Origin: JAQGMV01 sp035626595
GTDB taxonomy: Bacteria > Pseudomonadota > Gammaproteobacteria > Burkholderiales > SG8-41
Direction: 5' to 3'
Assembly: GCA_035626595.1 (NCBI GenBank)
Contig: DASPNJ010000139.1
Span: forward strand, 68,789-132,788
DNA length: 64,000 nt
Shown piece after piece: positions 37,015-44,726 of this stretch (position 1 is the stretch's first letter; each line of letters opens with the position of its first letter). The notes beneath the pieces were generated by a model. That model saw only the letters and a list, made by a program, of their open reading frames with translations, was not told where the DNA came from and did not search any database. Made by a program: the position numbers and the translations under genes.

Positions 37015-37178
37015 GGAAATCACCCCTGTTTCACGGCTGTTACGTGCGGCAGGGGAGCAATGAGCGCACCCAATCCGGCGGCTTCGCGCTTCGTTTCAAC
37101 GCGTTATGTGACATCCATCACCAGTCGCGCCGGTGCGACGTTTGCATCGAATCCAGACCTACATCCGGAGCTGCGACC

Positions 37179-37361
37179 ATGACCGCGAATCGATCCCGGA
37201 ACAGCACGCGCGAACACGACCAGGACAGCGACCCACCGCGTACCGCGGTGCCGCCGGACAGCCCCACGACGCCCGGCCAGCCCACGTCCGACGATCCTGC
37301 GCGCGATCAGGACAGCGATCCGCCGCGTACGCCGGTGCTGCCCACGGCGGCCGACAAGTAG
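37179..37361 (+). CDS. Small disordered protein with a duplicated DQDSDPPRT motif
   Basis: 60 residues, highly polar. The motif D-Q-D-S-D-P-P-R-T followed by x-V-x-P occurs twice (about residues 14-26 and 43-55), an internal duplication with a Pro/Thr-rich linker. GGAG precedes ATG 37179. The codons look ordinary for the region. No known family; it may be an intrinsically disordered acidic protein. Confidence -1.
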   Translation: MTANRSRNSTREHDQDSDPPRTAVPPDSPTTPGQPTSDDPARDQDSDPPRTPVLPTAADK

Positions 37362-37363
37362 TC

Positions 37364-37433
37364 CGTTCGGGCTGAGCTGGTCGAAGCCCGAACGCAATCG
37401 GCGCAGTTCGTGGTTCGACAAGCTGCCACGAAC
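37364..37433. repeat. Two stem-loop repeats with a TCGAC-AGCT loop
   Basis: CGTTCGGGCT / AGCCCGAACG (37364-37373, 37385-37394) around GAGCTGGTCGA, which is the reverse complement of TCGACCAGCTC; and GTTCGTGG / CCACGAAC (37406-37413, 37426-37433) around TTCGACAAGCTG. The arms differ but pair perfectly in each; the loop is shared with 25500-25532. Confidence -1.
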
Positions 37434-37447
37434 GGCTCTGTCCCCGT

Positions 37448-38842
37448 TCACCACCCGCCGCCGAGCGCCTTGATCAGCCGTACGACCGCCGCGAGCCGCT
37501 GGCCTTCGAGTTGCGAAATGCGGCGTTCCTCCGCGAGTACCGTGCGCTCGGCATCGGCGACCTCCAGATAGTTGGCGGTGCCGGCGTCGTAACGCGCCTG
37601 CGCGAGCGTCACCACCTCGCGCGCCGAACGTAATGCCTGCGCCCCCGCGGACGCCTGTTCGCCGCGCAGCACGATCGCCGCAAGCGCGTCTTCAACTTCC
37701 CGCAATGCGGCGAGAACCGTCAGACGGTAAGCGGCGAGCGCTTCGTCGTAGGCGCTTTCGGCGCGCTGCACATCCGCGGCGGTGCGTCCTGCGGTGAAGA
37801 GCGGCAGGCTCACGCGCGGCCCGATCGACCAGACGCGGCTGTCGGCGGAGAACAGCGCGCCTGCCGTATCGCTCAAGAGCCCACCCTGCCCCACCAGCTG
37901 TACCGACGGGAAATAGGCGGCGCGGGCGACGCCGATCTGCGCGTTGCGCGCCGCGAGCGCGCGCTCGGCGCGCGCAATGTCGGGTCTGCGCTCGAGCAGC
38001 GTCGAAGGCAGCGCGGCCGGAATCGCAACGTGCCGCGGCGCCGGGCCGCGCGGCAGCTCGAAGTCACCCGGGGCCCTGCCGCAGAGTAGCGCGAGCGCGT
38101 GGCGCACCTCGGCATGCTGGCGCTGCAGGTCCGCGAGATCGGCCTCGGCGCTCGCCAGTAACGCGCGCGCCTGTGCCACGCCCGTCCCCGTGATCACGCC
38201 GGCTGCGTAGCGCTCTTCCAACAAACGCAGCGAGTCCTGACGCACGCGCACCGTGTGCCGGATCGCCGCGGCCTCCGCGTCGATCGTACGCGCCAGAGCG
38301 AAGTTGATCGCGACATCCGCGGTGAGCGTGAGCAGCACGTGCTCGTAATCCGCTGCGCTCGCCTGCGCTTCGGCCTGCGCCGATTCGATCATCCGGCGCA
38401 CGCGACCCCACAGATCGATCTCGTAGCTCACGTCGAACGGAAGGCTGAAGGTATCGATATGCGCCGACGGAACCGGAAACGGCACCGGGGTCGGCAGATT
38501 GCCGGAGGTGCGTTCGCGTTTGACCGACGGCGCGAACGCCGCCTGCGGGAAAGCTTGCGCGCGCGCTCCCGCGGCGATGGCACGCGCCTGTTCGACGCGT
38601 GCGACCGCGGCGCGCAGTCCCGGATTCGCGGCGACGGCCTGCGCCTGCAGTGCGTCGAGCACCGGATCGCCGAACACCTTCCACCATTCGCCTTTCGGCG
38701 CGGCGTCGCGCGGCGCTGCGATCTTCCAGCGCCAGTCCTGCGGAACCAGGTCGCCCACATCGGGCTTGCGGTACTCGGGGCCCACCGTGCACGCCGCGAG
38801 TAGCAGCAGCGCGAGAGCGGTCAGCGTGCGCAGCGCGGCCAT
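37448..38842 (-). CDS. Outer-membrane efflux lipoprotein, NodT family
   Basis: 464-residue outer-membrane factor forming the exit duct of a tripartite pump. The signal ends L-L-A-A-C (lipobox), then T-V-G-P-E-Y-R-K-P-D, the family opening. Two OEP repeats are visible (about 60-250 and 260-455) with the coiled-coil pattern and R-P-D-I-A-R-A-E. ATG 38842 overlaps the permease stop (ATGA), so I reject the longer frame to 38914. It is the last gene of the four-gene operon. Confidence -1.
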   Translation of the reverse strand: MAALRTLTALALLLLAACTVGPEYRKPDVGDLVPQDWRWKIAAPRDAAPKGEWWKVFGDPVLDALQAQAVAANPGLRAAVARVEQARAIAAGARAQAFPQAAFAPSVKRERTSGNLPTPVPFPVPSAHIDTFSLPFDVSYEIDLWGRVRRMIESAQAEAQASAADYEHVLLTLTADVAINFALARTIDAEAAAIRHTVRVRQDSLRLLEERYAAGVITGTGVAQARALLASAEADLADLQRQHAEVRHALALLCGRAPGDFELPRGPAPRHVAIPAALPSTLLERRPDIARAERALAARNAQIGVARAAYFPSVQLVGQGGLLSDTAGALFSADSRVWSIGPRVSLPLFTAGRTAADVQRAESAYDEALAAYRLTVLAALREVEDALAAIVLRGEQASAGAQALRSAREVVTLAQARYDAGTANYLEVADAERTVLAEERRISQLEGQRLAAVVRLIKALGGGW

Positions 38843-39978
38843 CAGTCGAGCGTCTGGCGATACCGCTTGACGCCGATCGCGAGAACGACCGCGGCAAAGA
38901 TCGCGATCGGCCACAGGTGCGGAGCGATCTCGGCCATCGCATTGCCCTTCAGGAATATGCCCCGCACTACCCGCAGGAAATGCGTGAGCGGCAGAACTTC
39001 GCCGATCGCCTGGGCCCAGCCCGGCATGCCGCGGAACGGAAACATGAAGCCCGACAGCAGGATCTGCGGCAGGAAAAAGAAAATGCCCATCTGTATCGCC
39101 TGGCGCTGGTTCTGCGCGACGGTCGAGAACATGATGCCGACCGCGAGGTTGGCGACGATGAAGATGAACGAGACCGCAAGGAGCAGTGTCACGCTGCCCA
39201 CGATCGGCACGTCGAATATGAAGCGTGCGGCGAGGAGCACCAGCACGAGCTGGAGGTAGCCGACGAGGATGTAGGGGACGATCTTGCCGATCAGCACCTC
39301 GAGCGGGCGCGCCGGCATCGAGAGCAGGTTCTCCATCGTGCCGCTTTCGCGCTCGCGCGTGATCGCAAGCGCCGTGATCAGCACCATGGTCATCGTCAGC
39401 ACGACCCCGATCAGCCCCGGCACGATGTTGTGCTGCGTGATCGCCTCCGGGTTGTAGCGTGCGTGCACCCTAAGCTCGATCGGCGGATCGCCGGCCGCGA
39501 GATACGCAAGCGGACCCTTGAGATCGTTCTGAAGCGCGCGTGCGAGGATCGTCGCAAGAGAGGCCACGGCATTGCCGGTCGTGCCCGGATCGGTCGCATC
39601 GGCTTCGACCAGCAAGGCGGGCTTCTCTCCTCGCAGCAGTCTGCGGCTGAAGTCCTCGGGCACGTTAACCACGAACTGCACGGCGCCGCGGTCGAGCGCA
39701 TCGCGCGCCTCGCGTTCGCTGCGCACTTCCTGTACGAGATCGAAATACGCGCTGTTGCGCATCGCGGCGAGCACGCTTCTGCCGTACGGGCCGTGGTCCG
39801 CGATCAGCGCCGCCGCCGGCAGATGCTTCGGATCCGAGTTGATCGCGTAACCGAACAGGACGAGCTGGAGCAGCGGGATGCCGACCATCATTGCGAAGGT
39901 CAGGCGGTCTCGCCGCATCTGGATGAACTCTTTCAGCACCAGTGCGCGAAAGCGCGCCGCGGAGAAGCCCGTCCTCAT
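38842..39978 (-). CDS. ABC-2 type efflux permease
   Basis: 378 residues with one N-terminal helix, a large extracytoplasmic domain (about 50-170) and five to six C-terminal helices. The E-R-E-S-G-T-M-E-N-L-L motif and the C-terminal region match the YhhJ/YbhS/YbhR group. ATG 39978 overlaps the ATPase stop (ATGA). It acts with the ATPase and fusion protein in drug or envelope-component export; substrate unknown. Confidence -1.
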   Translation of the reverse strand: MRTGFSAARFRALVLKEFIQMRRDRLTFAMMVGIPLLQLVLFGYAINSDPKHLPAAALIADHGPYGRSVLAAMRNSAYFDLVQEVRSEREARDALDRGAVQFVVNVPEDFSRRLLRGEKPALLVEADATDPGTTGNAVASLATILARALQNDLKGPLAYLAAGDPPIELRVHARYNPEAITQHNIVPGLIGVVLTMTMVLITALAITRERESGTMENLLSMPARPLEVLIGKIVPYILVGYLQLVLVLLAARFIFDVPIVGSVTLLLAVSFIFIVANLAVGIMFSTVAQNQRQAIQMGIFFFLPQILLSGFMFPFRGMPGWAQAIGEVLPLTHFLRVVRGIFLKGNAMAEIAPHLWPIAIFAAVVLAIGVKRYRQTLD

Positions 39979-40727
39979 GGCGCCCGCGCGTCCTGAGCGC
40001 TGTTCATGAGGCGCACGAACACCTCTTCCAGCGCCGAAGCGCCGCCGCGCCGCGCCATCGGCAGGAACTCGTCCAGCGTTCCGTACGCGAGCAGCCGTCC
40101 CTCCGACAGAAAGGCGAGGCGGTGACAGCGTTCCGCTTCGTCCATGTAGTGCGTCGCGATGAGAAAGGTGAGCCCCTCGTCGGCGAGCGCGTGGATCTCG
40201 TCCCAGAATTCGCGCCGGGCCTTGGGATCGACGCCTGCGGTGGGCTCGTCGAGGAGCAGCAGACGCGGCCGGTGAATGAGACACGCCGCGAGCGCGAGTC
40301 GCTGTTTCCATCCGCCGGAGAGCGTGCCGGCGAGCTGATCCTTGCGGCGCACGAGGCCGAGGCGCTCCAGGGCTGCGCGCACCGCGTCGCGCCGCGACGG
40401 CACTTCATAGACGCGCGCGACGAAATCGAGGTTCTCCTCGATCGTCAGGTCCTCGTAGAAGCTGAAGCGCTGCGTCATGTAGCCGACCTCGCGCTTGATG
40501 GCATCGCTTTCGCGCACCACGTCGTAGCCCAGGCAGTATCCGCTGCCCTCGTCGGGACGCAGCAGCCCGCACAGCATGCGGATGAACGTGGTCTTGCCGC
40601 TGCCGTTGGGGCCGAGAAAACCGCAGATCTCGCCCGCCGGCACTTCGAGGCTGATGTGATCGACCGCAGTCAGGCTGCCGAAGCGCTTGGTGAGGCCCTC
40701 GACATCGATCGCGGGCGCCGCGCTCAT
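39975..40727 (-). CDS. ABC efflux ATP-binding protein
   Basis: 250 residues. Walker A is G-P-N-G-S-G-K-T-T, the signature L-S-G-G-W-K-Q-R, Walker B L-L-L-L-D-E-P-T-A-G-V-D and H-loop A-T-H. It resembles the YbhF-type half without duplication. The 5' ATG overlaps the fusion-protein stop, and its own stop overlaps the permease (ATGA both), giving strict translational coupling. Confidence -1.
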   Translation of the reverse strand: MSAAPAIDVEGLTKRFGSLTAVDHISLEVPAGEICGFLGPNGSGKTTFIRMLCGLLRPDEGSGYCLGYDVVRESDAIKREVGYMTQRFSFYEDLTIEENLDFVARVYEVPSRRDAVRAALERLGLVRRKDQLAGTLSGGWKQRLALAACLIHRPRLLLLDEPTAGVDPKARREFWDEIHALADEGLTFLIATHYMDEAERCHRLAFLSEGRLLAYGTLDEFLPMARRGGASALEEVFVRLMNSAQDARAP

Positions 40728-41764
40728 CGGGCGCCGTCCTCCCCTTTGGCGGGAGCGGATCGCTGTGGGGCGGGAGCCGAAGATTGGGACGGGGCGGACA
40801 ACCTGAAGCTCACATCCACCGGTTGGCCCGGATGCAGCTTTGCCGCGACGGCCGGTTCGAACACGGCCTCCACCATGAACACGAGCTTCTCGCGGCTTTC
40901 GCGGCTGTAGATGACGGGCGGGGTGTATTCGGCGCGCGGCGAGATGAAGCTCACCCTCGCGGCAAACGTCTGGTGCGCGCCGTTCACACGGATCTCCACC
41001 GCGTCGCCGACGTGTATCGCCCCCAGCCACGGCTCGGGCACGAAGGTCCGGACCTTGACATGCTGCGGCGGCAGGAGCGCAACGACCGGCCGGCCTGCCG
41101 CGACCCACTCGCCTTCCCGGTAGAGCGTGTCGAAGACCGTGCCCGATACCGGCGCGGACTGACGCTTCTGCGCGAGGTCCCATTCCGCTTTCGCGAGCGC
41201 CGCGTCGAGCGCACGCAGATTGGCCTCGGCGCCAGCGACTTGGTCGGAGCGTGAGCCCAGACGCGCGGTACGCAATTCCGCCTCGAGCTGCGTGACGCGT
41301 TCGCGCTCCTGGTCGCGCACCGCGCGCGCGCGGTCGAGCTCCTGCGGGGTGGTCGCGCCGGCGACCTTGATCAGCTTTTCCTGCCGCGCGAGCTCGCGAT
41401 GTGCGAGATCGAGCGCGGCCTGTGCCTGTTTAACCTGCGCCCGGACCGATTCGATCTCGGACGGACGGCGCCCTCTTTTCAGGTCCTTAAAATTCGCGAG
41501 CGCCTGCGCGCGCCGCCGCTCGGTCTCTTCGCGGGCCGCTCTCTCGGGGGTGTCGTCGAGCGCGAACAGCAGATCTCCGGCGTTGACGGCGGCACCGCGC
41601 CGCACCGCGAGCTTCTCGAGCTTCCCGGAATGCGGCGACGAGACGTACACGAAATCGGCCTCGACATAGCCCTGCCGCACGCTCGATTCCCCGTTGCCGC
41701 AGCCCGTTGTCATAACCGTCGCGGCGAGCGCGGCGCAGAAAACGCTTCGGATCGGGGCGCCCAT
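40724..41764 (-). CDS. HlyD-family membrane fusion lipoprotein
   Basis: 346 residues from ATG 41764. The signal ends M-T-T-G-C (lipobox). It has a biotinyl-lipoyl-like hairpin domain, a coiled coil (about 85-190, rich in A-R-Q-E-R) and a beta-barrel domain, like YbhG. An in-frame ATG at 41779 overlaps the -10 TATGAT (41775-41780 on the minus strand), so 41764 is preferred. It is the first gene of the fusion protein-ATPase-permease-outer-membrane factor operon, with all downstream genes overlapping by four bases. Confidence -1.
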   Translation of the reverse strand: MGAPIRSVFCAALAATVMTTGCGNGESSVRQGYVEADFVYVSSPHSGKLEKLAVRRGAAVNAGDLLFALDDTPERAAREETERRRAQALANFKDLKRGRRPSEIESVRAQVKQAQAALDLAHRELARQEKLIKVAGATTPQELDRARAVRDQERERVTQLEAELRTARLGSRSDQVAGAEANLRALDAALAKAEWDLAQKRQSAPVSGTVFDTLYREGEWVAAGRPVVALLPPQHVKVRTFVPEPWLGAIHVGDAVEIRVNGAHQTFAARVSFISPRAEYTPPVIYSRESREKLVFMVEAVFEPAVAAKLHPGQPVDVSFRLSAPSQSSAPAPQRSAPAKGEDGAR

Positions 41765-41774
41765 ACGTCGCCGG

Positions 41775-41780
41775 ATCATA
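41775..41780 (-). promoter_or_regulatory. Candidate -10 element of the efflux operon
   Basis: TATGAT on the minus strand, 10 nt before the ATG at 41764. It contains the alternative ATG 41779, which argues against translation starting there. The -35 is unclear. Confidence -1.
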
Positions 41781-41893
41781 GCAAGGCCGCCCTGGCACGC
41801 TTGTCGCCTACGTGCAGCGCGCGTCCGCCAGTGGATGACGCCGTCGCCGGCACGCGCTAGAGTCGGCTCTGTAACCGGAGATTTCCGCTCACG

Positions 41894-42712
41894 ATGCCCC
41901 GCGACGCAGCCTCCACCAGCCCGGACGCGATCGGATGGTGGTTCGCGGTTTTCGCCGCCATCCTCTACGGTGTGTACGCGGCCCTCCTGCTCGGGCTCGT
42001 CGCGGCCGCGGCGTGGCTCGTTGCAGGCGTCACATCGAACCGCGCGTGGGCGCGCAAGATCGTGCGCGCCGCGGCACGCGTCTATCTGAGGCTCGCGGGC
42101 ATCGGTGTTTCGGTGCGTGGCATCGAGTATCTCCCGCCGTGGCCGGTCGTGCTCGTGGCGAACCTCGCAAGCCGCCTCGACGCGCTGGTTCTTGCAGCGG
42201 CCCTGCCGGCACGATATTGCTTCGTCGCCACGCGCGAGTTCCAGCAGCACGTCGTCGCCGGCGTGCTCCTCGCACGCATCGGCGTGCAATTCGTGGAACA
42301 CGCCGGTGACGTGCATACGCCGGACGACGCCGAGCGCCTCGTGCGGCTCGCGGCGAACGGCACGTCGCTCGTATTCTTCCCGGAGGGAACACCGATCCGC
42401 ACAGCCGGGCTGCGCGAATTCGATAGCGGCGCGTTCATCGTCGCCACCCGCGCGGACGTGCCGGTGGTCCCGGTCGCGATCAAAGGCACGCGCGCCATCC
42501 TGCGCGCGGGGCAGTGGCTGCCGCGCCGCGGCGGCAACATCGTCGTGACGGTGAATCCTCCGGTGTTCGCGGCGACGAGCTGCGATCCAGCGGCGGCGGC
42601 CGCGAAGGTTCGCGACAGCGTGCGCGGCGTGATCCTGCGACACTGCGGCGAGGCCGATCTGCCGCAGGCGCTCGCCGAGGCGGACGCTTTAGCGGCTCGC
42701 GGCAGCGTCTGA
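41894..42712 (+). CDS. PlsC-like acyltransferase lacking the motif-I histidine
   Basis: 272 residues with one or two N-terminal membrane helices (about 15-48) and a PlsC-type domain. Motif I, normally N-H-x-x-x-x-D, reads V-A-N-L-A-S-R-L-D: the catalytic His is Leu (codon CTC). Motif III is retained as F-F-P-E-G-T-P, and the later V-P-V-V-P-V-A-I-K-G-T is typical. Without the His normal acyl transfer is unlikely, so it may be inactive or have another role. It lies directly upstream of soxZ (112-bp gap) and is not part of a phospholipid operon. Confidence -1.
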   Translation: MPRDAASTSPDAIGWWFAVFAAILYGVYAALLLGLVAAAAWLVAGVTSNRAWARKIVRAAARVYLRLAGIGVSVRGIEYLPPWPVVLVANLASRLDALVLAAALPARYCFVATREFQQHVVAGVLLARIGVQFVEHAGDVHTPDDAERLVRLAANGTSLVFFPEGTPIRTAGLREFDSGAFIVATRADVPVVPVAIKGTRAILRAGQWLPRRGGNIVVTVNPPVFAATSCDPAAAAAKVRDSVRGVILRHCGEADLPQALAEADALAARGSV

Positions 42713-42718
42713 GGTCAC

Positions 42719-42761
42719 CGCGGCTTTGCGCCGCGCGTGAGCGCCAGCGGCTTTATGCCGC
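42719..42761. repeat. Two similar hairpins upstream of soxZ
   Basis: CGCGGC-TTTGC-GCCGCG (42719-42735) and GCGGC-TTTAT-GCCGC (42747-42761) are related sequences 12 nt apart. They may end the upstream gene; there is no U-tract. A TATATT (42808-42813), 11 nt before the soxZ start, is a possible sox promoter -10. Confidence -1.
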
Positions 42762-42824
42762 CCCCGCATAAGCAAATGCCGCGGCCGACCGCCAGAAAGC
42801 CTTTGTTTATATTACGATCGCCCC

Positions 42825-43145
42825 ATGTCCGAACCGATGAGAATCAGGGCCACGCTGCAGGGCGATGTCGCGGACGTGCGCATCCTCATGCGCCACCCGA
42901 TGGAAACCGGCCAGCGCAAGGACGCCAAGGGCGAGATCATCCCCGTCCACTTCATTCAGCACGTGCTGGTTACGCACAACGGCAGGACCGTGCTCGATGC
43001 ACAGTGGAGCCAGGCCGTGTCGCGCGACCCTTTTCTCGGCCTGCGCGTGAAGGGCGCAAAGGCCGGCGACAAGATCGCCGTCACGTGGACCGACAATAAA
43101 GGCGACAAGCGCACCGACGAAGCGACGATAGCGCCCGCGTCTTAA
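42825..43145 (+). CDS. soxZ: Sulfur-carrier complex subunit SoxZ
   Basis: 106-residue periplasm-acting subunit that pairs with SoxY to carry sulfane sulfur during thiosulfate oxidation. The immunoglobulin-like fold motifs are visible: R-I-L-M-R-H-P-M-E-T-G, I-P-V-H-F-I-Q-H and F-L-G-L-R-V-K-G. It has no signal peptide, which is usual since SoxZ is exported with SoxY. The soxY gene is not next to it or elsewhere in the window. soxA follows after 38 bp. Confidence -1.
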   Translation: MSEPMRIRATLQGDVADVRILMRHPMETGQRKDAKGEIIPVHFIQHVLVTHNGRTVLDAQWSQAVSRDPFLGLRVKGAKAGDKIAVTWTDNKGDKRTDEATIAPAS

Positions 43146-43183
43146 AGTCCGACACCGGCTGTCGGGCAGTACCGAGGAGAACC

Positions 43184-43990
43184 ATGGATACGTTACGCAG
43201 CGGCGCAGCCGCGTTCGCACTCGCCTGCCTCTTGACCGCGCTCGCGGCCGCGCAGTCGCCCAGCGGGCTCGAGGTCGGCCGCAAGATGCTGATGGAGGAC
43301 AATCCGGGCGAGCTCTGGATCGACCGCGGCAAGAAGCTATTCCACGAGAAACGCGGACCCAGGAAAGCCTCGCTCGAGCAGTGCGACTTCGGCCTCGGCC
43401 CGGGCAAGTTGAAGGGCGCCACCACGCACCTCCCGCGTTATTTCGCGGACACCGACAAAGTCGAGGATCTCGACTCGCGCATCGTCACCTGCATGGTCAC
43501 GCTCCAGGGGTTCAAGCTCGAAGACGTCAAACGCACCGCGATCGGGCGCCCGCTCACCGACGGCTCCGACGTCGAGGCGATCGCGATGTACGTGGCGTCG
43601 AATTCGAACGGCATGAAAATGGACGTGCGTCTCGATCATCCAAAAGAGCGCGAGATGTACAAAGCGGGGCAGTACCTGTTCTTCCGGCGCAGCGGCCAGA
43701 CCGATTTCGGCTGCGTCACGTGCCACGGCGACCCCGACAAGCGCATCCGGCTCCAGGACCTCGTGCACATGCTCGACAAGAAGGAGATTCAGGCGGTCGC
43801 CGGAAGCTGGCCCGCATACCGCGGGGCGCACGGCATCGCGCGCACGATGCAATGGCGGCTCTACGACTGCTTCTGGCAGATGCGCCTGCCGGAGCTCGGC
43901 TATCTCTCCGACGTCTCGATCGCGCTTTCCACCTACCTGAACTACCAGGGCAACGGCGGCGTCGTGAAGGTGCCGGGCTTCAAGCGCTGA
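43184..43990 (+). CDS. soxA: Sulfur-oxidation cytochrome SoxA
   Basis: 268-residue c-type cytochrome subunit of SoxAX, which joins thiosulfate to the SoxY carrier cysteine. A signal peptide (about 1-23) precedes the mature protein. One haem motif is visible: C-V-T-C-H (Cys177-His181). Cys229 in Y-D-C-F-W-Q-M-R-L-P-E is the active-site (persulfide) haem ligand. The first domain lacks a CxxCH, as in mono-haem SoxA. GAGGAGAACC precedes ATG 43184. soxX follows after 10 bp. Confidence -1.
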   Translation: MDTLRSGAAAFALACLLTALAAAQSPSGLEVGRKMLMEDNPGELWIDRGKKLFHEKRGPRKASLEQCDFGLGPGKLKGATTHLPRYFADTDKVEDLDSRIVTCMVTLQGFKLEDVKRTAIGRPLTDGSDVEAIAMYVASNSNGMKMDVRLDHPKEREMYKAGQYLFFRRSGQTDFGCVTCHGDPDKRIRLQDLVHMLDKKEIQAVAGSWPAYRGAHGIARTMQWRLYDCFWQMRLPELGYLSDVSIALSTYLNYQGNGGVVKVPGFKR

Positions 43991-44000
43991 GGAGACGCCG

Positions 44001-44636
44001 ATGAAAAAAGCCATCAGATGGACGCTCGCGGCCGTGCCGCTGCTGATCGCGGTGGGCTGCGCGACGTTTCCGGATGCGCAGAGCACGCGCGACACGGCGG
44101 AATCCATGATCAAGGCGAGCTTCACGGCGCCGGCGCCGCATCTGCTGAAGCGCCTCGACCAGGACCGCGCGCAGCAGATCTGCAGCAAGGTCGACCAGGC
44201 GCCGCTCACGCAGGAGGAGGCCGCAGAGGTCGTCAAGCTCGCGCGTGCCTCCATCGAATATCCGAAATCGGGGAAGCTCGTCGGCGACTGGAAGATCGGC
44301 GCCAAGCTCGCGTACAACGGCGCCGGCGACCGCATTCAGAACGGCCGCCTCGAAAAACGCAAGGAGAACGGCGGGCTGTGCCAGAACTGCCACGGGCTCG
44401 AAGCCGGCGAGATCAACGTCGGCAATATCGGGCCGCCGCTCACCGGCTTCGGCGCGCAGCGCGGCAATTCCGAAGCGGTCGCGAAATACGCGTACGAGAA
44501 GATCTACAACGGCTGGGCGTATTTTCCGTGCTCGAACATGCCCCGGCTCGGCGCGAACAAGCACCTCACGCTCGAGCAGATCACCCACCTCGTGGCTTAT
44601 CTCATCGACCCCGAATCGTCGCTCAACAAGAAATAG
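44001..44636 (+). CDS. soxX: Sulfur-oxidation cytochrome SoxX, probable lipoprotein
   Basis: 211-residue mono-haem subunit of SoxAX. C-Q-N-C-H (Cys127-His131) binds haem; Met in C-S-N-M-P-R-L-G is the likely second ligand. The N-terminal signal ends I-A-V-G-C (Cys20), a lipobox, so it is probably membrane-anchored. There is a longer N-terminal spacer (about 20-100) than in minimal SoxX proteins. GAGGAG lies before ATG 44001. Confidence -1.
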   Translation: MKKAIRWTLAAVPLLIAVGCATFPDAQSTRDTAESMIKASFTAPAPHLLKRLDQDRAQQICSKVDQAPLTQEEAAEVVKLARASIEYPKSGKLVGDWKIGAKLAYNGAGDRIQNGRLEKRKENGGLCQNCHGLEAGEINVGNIGPPLTGFGAQRGNSEAVAKYAYEKIYNGWAYFPCSNMPRLGANKHLTLEQITHLVAYLIDPESSLNKK

Positions 44637-44670
44637 CGCGCTTACCGGCCGCGCCGAGACTGCTTCCAAT

Positions 44671-44692
44671 GCGCCACCACGTCGTGGTGCGC
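44671..44692. repeat. Imperfect hairpin between soxX and soxB
   Basis: GCGCCACCACG pairs with CGTGGTGCGC (one bulge). The flanks (GAGACTGCTTC and CTCGCGATGAC) resemble a worn copy of a common GAGATTGCTTC-type intergenic repeat. It separates soxX and soxB and may affect relative expression. Confidence -1.
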
Positions 44693-44726
44693 GTGCGCCC
44701 CGGCTCCTCGCGATGACACCGGCGGG

